Part shown: positions 58,630 through 64,000 of the stretch, piece after piece
How the letters are laid out: every line of letters starts with the position of its first letter
Position numbering within the stretch: the stretch's first letter is position 1
Assembly (NCBI GenBank): GCA_003439945.1
Contig: QVRM01005966.1
Coordinates: forward strand, 120,385-184,384
Source of the DNA: Dermanyssus gallinae
Taxonomy: Eukaryota; Arthropoda; Arachnida; Mesostigmata; Dermanyssidae
Length of the DNA: 64,000 bases
Direction: 5' to 3'
The notes under the pieces: model-generated
Databases searched by the model: none
Told to the model about the DNA's origin: nothing
The model's input: only the letters and a program-made list of their open reading frames with translations
Program-made: the position numbers and the translations under genes

Positions 58630-59464
58630 AAACGCCAAATATCTACCCAACTAGCCGTCTGCTGCGTAGCGCAAGCCCAGTGGCTAAGTCAATGAACATC
58701 TACAATCCAATTTTTTTAACAACTTTGTGGTGCGCAGGTAAAAATGTTCTGTCCTGACGAGGTCAAAGTTCCACTGAAGTAGCGTAATTTGTCATCTGCA
58801 CGATGCATATTTCATAACCAGGCTGAACAATCGTTTAAAATAGCCGTATCAATGTCTATATCGGGCGTTATTTAGAGTGGTTCAATACAAAATATTCCCA
58901 GATTCAAGATTCAAATAGTGGCCAAGCATCTCTATGCTCAGTCACTTAAATTGCCAGCGAAAATGAATATTAATAAATATGTATATAGCGTTTGACGTTT
59001 CGTTCGCTAAACAAACGAATTTTATGGCGAGGTAAACCAATCTGTCGGCAAACGATGTGCTATGACAGTTTTGCGGCTAGACCCTTGAAACCTAATGACA
59101 TCGCAAACGTAGTTCACCAGCGAGCCGATATTTTTGACAGCTGCAGTAATTGGGAACGGAAATCGTATGCGCCGTCATCCTTCTCTGGAACACTCTGAAC
59201 AATTTGTTCATTGAAAGGAGGTTATACTTGACAAAAAAGTCTACGACAGAACCTCGTTGGTCTGATAGTTAGTCTTTTTTGCCACCAACTAACAGGGAGA
59301 TTATGTAACCTTTCAAGGTACCCGGAGCGCTTCATATGTGAGAAGAAAGCTTTGGACCGGAACTCTGAATTCTTTGAGACGTCCGAGTGAAGCATAAACT
59401 GTATTAAAGCTTTGAACCTAGAACGGCAATATGCGGCAGCCAGCTGAAATCTTTCTAAATTAAA
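58630..59464. other. Stretch without recognised gene
   Basis: Nothing recognised. Confidence 0.45.
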
Positions 59465-59760
59465 TTAATCTGTTTTTGTATCATCTTCGTTGCGCAATTC
59501 TACTAAACTAGGGGCACCAGTTGCAGCTCTCTGTGGGAGCCCGGAAATCCTACCTGAGAGTGAGACAATGGCAGGATAGTGATCTGAAAGCGTACGATTG
59601 TCTGCAAAAACTCCTATTGAAATACATCGTAGTTTGTAACGACAATGTGAATAAATATAAGAAACCAAAGAACCTAAGGATCAGATCATTGGGTCGATTA
59701 CGTAAAACGATTTTTCTGGAAAAGAAGCCAGAACTAAAACGCACATAGATTTATTTCTCA
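59465..59760 (-). pseudogene. Possible LINE endonuclease scrap
   Basis: The minus-strand 59465-59668 frame contains FADNRTLSDHYPAIVSL. This resembles the C-terminal catalytic segment of APE-type LINE endonucleases (Ser-Asp-His, then hydrophobic strand). A shifted frame upstream ends in hydrophobic sequence (LILRFFGFLYLF) that could be the preceding strand. No second EN motif was found, so the call rests on one motif. Confidence 0.4.
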
Positions 59761-62529
59761 CTGCGTCATCTGCTAGTTTCACAACCGACGAGGCCCAAAA
59801 TTGTTATCTTTAGATATTCAACCCCTTTTAAAGTATACGTATTCGAAGTAAGCCACTCAACGTTTCCAGTTGCGCGGACACTTTGCCTTTCTAATCTCAG
59901 CAGTGAAGCGGAACGTAGCCAGACTGCTAAAAACGAGAATATTATAATCATGAACTCCCGAAAGACTCAGCTCTGACCACCTACTTCATACTTAGCATCA
60001 GGTCCTAATATTATAGCACTTAAGCCGAGATGGCCGAGAGGTAATAGCAAACATTAGGGTGCCTAGCAAGTATCTATGAGACCCTTCGGAGATTAAGCCG
60101 CTTTCGCAAAACCGGACTCAATATACGCCTAAAAAGATTCTGTGCTGTATAACCAGAGTTTGATTTTCTGCAAGAGTGGGCGTTCGTTTGGGCACCGTGC
60201 GCCTTTGATTTTTACTCTTGACACTCCGAGTTTTGCACCACCGTTTTCTAAGAACTTGAATAAGTTTACGTTAGGATAGGTTTACTTTCGCACTGTGTGC
60301 GCGCTACTAGATTGCCACATCTAGAACCAAAACTAGACCTAGATAAATAGACATAACGAGTCAGTGCGTGAAGGGTCAACCTCCACACACTACACAGACC
60401 CTCATTGCCACCACTAAGCACGGTGAGTCCCCTATCTTTTGCCCATTCGACGCTGGCCTGTGAAGTCTCGACTTCTTGAAGGAGATCCGCGCTACCGACA
60501 CTGCGTGTGTTGCTACTGTGTAGCGAAGTTCAAACAAAGCCCGGGCCTCCATCTCTCTCTCTCTCTCCTCTCTCTCTGAACTACCTGCGGTGGACACATT
60601 CTAGAGGTCAAAGAATACGCACAGTGTGAGTGTCAGGGCTGCCGTTACAGACTGTTGCAACACTGGCACACTGCTCCGTCCAAATAGCGGAATAGAACAA
60701 CATACACTACAAATGATGTTGTTTTTTGGCGGAAGCTCTCGCTGCACGTTGCCACCAACACCATTCCACAATCGGCACGACCTGCCTACTCCACGGCGCC
60801 TCTCGACTTAATCAGCAGCCAACGGTACAGCGTCGTAGGTACGCCAAACAGAAGACGTACGCAATGTAGCACACCCTCTGGCACACAGTTGGAAAATGCG
60901 CCGACGTACAATGCACGTTACGAATGGCACAAACGAAGCGACTCCGTTGTGGAGGCACACAACGTCTATGCGCGTTAGGAGGGTACTTTTCGTTGTTAGT
61001 TGCGTAGAACTGTCACACTGTGCGGACGCAACAACGACGCATACAACAAGGTATGCCTGCCGGTAATAAATGGAACAGACACGGCTGAAGTGATACGACT
61101 TGCTGGCGGCGCAAATCAAATATACCACTTCACCAGCTGTCACTGTGCAGGAGGTATTAGCTGCAAGCAAAGTCAATGAACGTCGACCAGACCCCTCCGT
61201 CTCGTCAGGAGGTGCTCGCTTCCACACGCACCGCGGCCAATTACAACAGTACAGAATATTCGGCGCAGCGTGAATATCCAATGAACGTGGACGTGAGGGG
61301 GCGGAGCATGAGCATTCGCGCCAAACGGAAGGTCACAGTGTAAACAAATCAGCTGAAAGCTGCACCAAAATGTCAACGAAGGAACATAAATTCCCTCGTC
61401 ACTTATGCCGAACAGCAAGGGCGAACATTATTTAACGAATATGAGATATTGTCTTATCTTGGGGCCGAAACCTTCGAAACAGAGCCCCCACTAGAGATCC
61501 CTTTCTTCCCACCAAAAGTGTTGGCCGGTAGTTAAACTAGAAGACCGAGGAAGACCAAAATTCGAGGCGTCTGCATAGGAGCAAGAACTACGGAACAGGC
61601 AAGATTCTTCATAGTACTGCCAGACGCATCGTACTTGAACTGACCGACTATTGATCAAATTAATTCTAATTTGTATTTAAATGTCTACCGGGTTGAGCTA
61701 TAGATCAATTACTGTAGGACATCGGCAACTGCATGGAACAAATGTAAATAGAAGCGTTGTAAAAGGTAGCGATTTTAACTCTAACCTGACAGAAGAAGTT
61801 GTTACGAAAGCGAATCTCTTAAACGGGAAATGACAAACTTGGACTGGCCATCCACAACAATTTCACAGGATCTACATATTTAAGCTGTAATGAATGCAAC
61901 GTGGGTTGATATTATTCTCTCAGCAGTATTGCAGACGACAGATAATAACTTTGATTTCACTATCAGCTCATCGGGTGATCGTAAACATTTAGGTTGAAGT
62001 GAAGCGTCACAAAGCAACGTGTGTTTCATGTCTCAAATCAAGCACCTACTCATTAAAAAGCCACCTGTCGGAACGACGTAATAAAATTGAAGTAACAATA
62101 AGATGATCCATTTTTCTGGCTGCGAAATCGAACACAAAAGTGGAAGGAAGAAGAAGCGTGAACCCTGTTTTGATTCCGAAAAATTGAACACATTATCTGT
62201 TCAATCAACAATACATAGCCAGCAAACACTTCGTCAATTAGCAGAGATGACAAGAAATATTCACACACACGAAGGAAGAGGAGAAGGAAATCTTAACGAC
62301 GAAAACAGCGTATAATGCTCGGAACGGCAAGCATGCAGAAGCCATGGTTGCTGCTGCTGCCGAGAAGACCAATACCGTTGAATACAGTATTAAAGAATTA
62401 TACCTGGGCGGATTAACTTCACAGACCTGCTAACGAAAAACAGTACACTACCAGATCGAGATCATCTTATTGGTAACTTTTCAGAATTTTGCAAAAACGA
62501 AATCAAAGTCGCAATCTAACAGAAACAAA
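59761..62529. other. Long stretch without recognised gene
   Basis: Holds a (CT)n run at 60550-60579 and a 157-codon minus-strand ORF (60808-61281) with no recognisable domain. A short tRNA-like string gccgagatggccgagaggt sits at about 60022-60040 without a B box. The 62103-62315 frame may be upstream sequence of the family C element. Confidence 0.4.
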
Positions 62530-62650
62530 AGACAGAAGATCGAAAGGACAGCATACATTATTATCGCATTTGAACGCCTCACAGATCTGTGAGTGTAGGG
62601 TGTCCAATTTTAACAAAACTTTATAGTATTGCCTTAGACAAGGAAAAAGT

Positions 62651-62833
62651 CGAGCCCGGTGGCGTGATGGCTAAAGTCTGCGCCTGGCAAACCGGAGGAG
62701 ACACATGGGAGCGTGGGTTCGAGCCCCACCGTTGCACATTTGTATTTATGGGGGTCCGTCTATGAAGCATGTGAAAACAGTTCCGTGGACGTTAAATTTT
62801 GGCTGAGGGTCAGCCCGAAAACTTTTTTTACTC
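62651..62833 (+). mobile_element. SINE-III, copy 2, nested in the family C LINE
   Basis: A tRNA-derived SINE of about 183 bases. The A-box region lies at about 62660-62674 (tggcgtgatggctaa) and the B box ggttcgagccc at 62716-62726. The body is shared with the copy at 6142-6312. It is flanked by near-perfect direct repeats agacaaggaaaaagt (62636-62650) and agacaaggaaaagt (62834-62847), which differ by one A. Removing the SINE and one repeat restores the LINE reading frame, so the insertion happened after the LINE copy was in place. Confidence 0.92.
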
Positions 62834-63469
62834 AGACAAGGAAAAGTGGCGCCCAGTAGCGGCAACGCTTTCTGAAGCCTATTATTTCAGAGCAGATGCA
62901 ACTGACTAACGGAATTATAGAAGCGTCGTCCTCACAGCATGCTCTACTACAAGTTTCTCACGTCGCTAATTGTAGACACGCTGCATTCGGCCATCGAGGG
63001 ACGGTCTACGTCGGATGCCGCCTCGTTTGCAATGAAGCAGCACGTATCATATCGCCAATCCAACAGCACATTGACATGCTATGGCTTTATTGATTTCAAA
63101 CCGCATTCTACTACTGCCTCCCCAAGATCTTTTCAACACACTACGTTAAATGATTGACATGAAGGGTGCAAGTTTTACACTTTAGCACCAATTGTTCAGC
63201 ATAAAACGTCAGAACGATGCCGACCACTACGTATAAAAGTCCGTAACACAAACAATCCTAACAATCGGAATGGCCCAGGGAGATTCAGCTATAGCCCTCT
63301 TCTTTTTACTCTTCTGCGTATTTGGATTCGCCGATTTACATCGTGATTTAAAGCCCAACGCACATCTAGACGATCTGAGTCATTCTAGCAAAATTGCACC
63401 TGCAGTTTTAAACTCAACGAAACAACCAATATGGTGTGAGGAGAACCAACTTACAATCAACACAGTAAT

Positions 63470-63652
63470 TGCGTCAGAGGCTGTCGCTCGACATTCAACG
63501 AGGAACGCAGCGTCTGTTCGTGGCACATTGTTGAACTGGGCTAACCCTTGGTTAGAGAACCCGTAATCACACGTTCGCGTGGAGACAAGTGTCCACTCCA
63601 AAGTGCTAACATAGCAAAGTTATATAAATAAATCAAATTCCCCATCTTAAAA
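63470..63652 (+). mobile_element. Family A 3'-end fragment (copy 6), nested in the family C LINE
   Basis: A severely 5'-truncated family A insertion with only the last residues (NAASVRGTLLNWANPWLENP) and the 3' UTR, very similar to the 3' end of copy 2 at 7067-7260. It is flanked by perfect 14-bp direct repeats aatcaacacagtaa at 63456-63469 and 63653-63666. The target is ordinary LINE coding sequence rather than a microsatellite. An extra tail (caaattccccatcttaaa) follows the family 3' end before the right repeat. Confidence 0.93.
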
Positions 63653-64000
63653 AATCAACACAGTAAACAAACGTGGCACGTTTCAGTAGAAAAAGATCAT
63701 ATGCTGCAGAGAATTGCCTAAATCTTATACAGAAGGTAGTCACGTAAGGTAGTCAACAACTTCACTTACCTAGAGGTCATCTTAACTTCCAGGCTCTCAT
63801 TCAGTAGACATGTTGACGGGCAAACGTTGCACTTGCAATTTCCTTGGTAGGCAATCCGTGACGTCGACCTGAAAACAGCCTTTACCTGTTTTATAATTAG
63901 GCTACTCCTGACGATAACATACTGGCTATCGACAGGATAGCGTAATTAACGCGACCGTACAGTACCTGCGAGTGAGTGATTAAAAGGTTCGAGATAGCAA

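Larger units (their letters stand above)
62530..63960 (+). mobile_element. Family C LINE relic, copy 2, carrying two nested insertions
   Basis: Plus-strand RT relic. CPILTKLYSIALDKEK (62600-62650) continues in frame as WRPVAATLSEAYYF after 62847, once the inserted SINE-III and one copy of its target duplication are ignored. Then come GRSTSDAAS (about 63000-63025), GFIDFKPHS (motif A position, about 63080-63105), GMAQGDSAIALFF (motif B, about 63268-63305), and ENQLTIN. The latter is interrupted at 63469 by a family A fragment and resumes at 63667. FTYLEVILTSRLSFSRHV follows at about 63758-63815, matching FPYLGVTLTPRLSFSRHV of copy 1. Apart from the insertions it has stops and indels. The left limit is approximate. 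Confidence 0.8.

Noticed and set aside
60022..60110. tRNA-Leu or tRNA-Ser gene suggested by gatggccgagaggt
   Set aside because: No B box or closing acceptor stem was found downstream.
60808..61281. 157-codon minus-strand ORF
   Set aside because: No recognised domain, no clear gene context, and comparable to chance ORFs in this window. Kept only as part of an unrecognised stretch.
62660..62730. A functional tRNA gene suggested by A and B boxes
   Set aside because: The tRNA-like head continues into a body shared with 6142-6312 and is flanked by a target duplication, so it is a SINE. The same reasoning applies at 58303-58375.

Overview
This window looks like animal nuclear DNA, most likely from an arthropod and possibly a chelicerate such as a tick. 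The organism is inferred only from the transposon families present (R1-like and R2-clade non-LTR elements, Tc3-like and maT-like DNA transposons). There are no operons, no rRNA and no convincing intact host gene. The sequence is mostly decayed mobile elements separated by long (AT)n microsatellites. Almost every supported coding segment is a reverse transcriptase, endonuclease or transposase relic.

Layout. 1-9.5 kb: minus-strand non-LTR elements in series, divided by AT tracts: family A copy 1, an R2-clade element, a family B element, a SINE-III copy and family A copy 2 (the best preserved). 9.5-20 kb: RT scraps, a SINE-I dimer, family C copy 1, a 113-bp tandem duplication and family A copy 3. 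20.9-23.1 kb: a degenerate R1-like element on the plus strand. 23-26.4 kb: nothing recognised. 26.4-28 kb: a duplicated AT-linked segment, then the 3' end of a family C element facing another family A copy. 28-38 kb: mostly unrecognised, with a truncated SINE-I, an endonuclease relic, a LINE C-terminus and family B copy 2. 38.2-38.6 kb: a triplet-repeat-rich segment, the only weak candidate for a host exon. 39-48 kb: AT arrays, SINE-II and an RLE-type relic bounded by triplet repeats. 48-49.7 kb: an R1-like element with an oligo-A tail. 51-54 kb: a decayed maT-like transposon beside a nearly intact Tc3-like transposon with roughly 200-bp inverted repeats. 54-57.6 kb: two pairs of unclassified dispersed repeats. 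58.3-58.6 kb: a full-length SINE-I with a perfect 16-bp target duplication. 62.5-64 kb: a family C LINE invaded by a SINE-III and by a short family A 3' end, each with a recognisable target duplication.

The elements do not form a pathway. They act as autonomous or parasitic mobile DNA. The most interesting signals are the repeated juxtaposition of restriction-like-endonuclease retrotransposons with (AT)n tracts, the nested stack at the right end with readable target duplications, and three tRNA-derived SINE families that appear lineage-specific. Family letters A, B, C and SINE-I, II, III are labels used only in this annotation.
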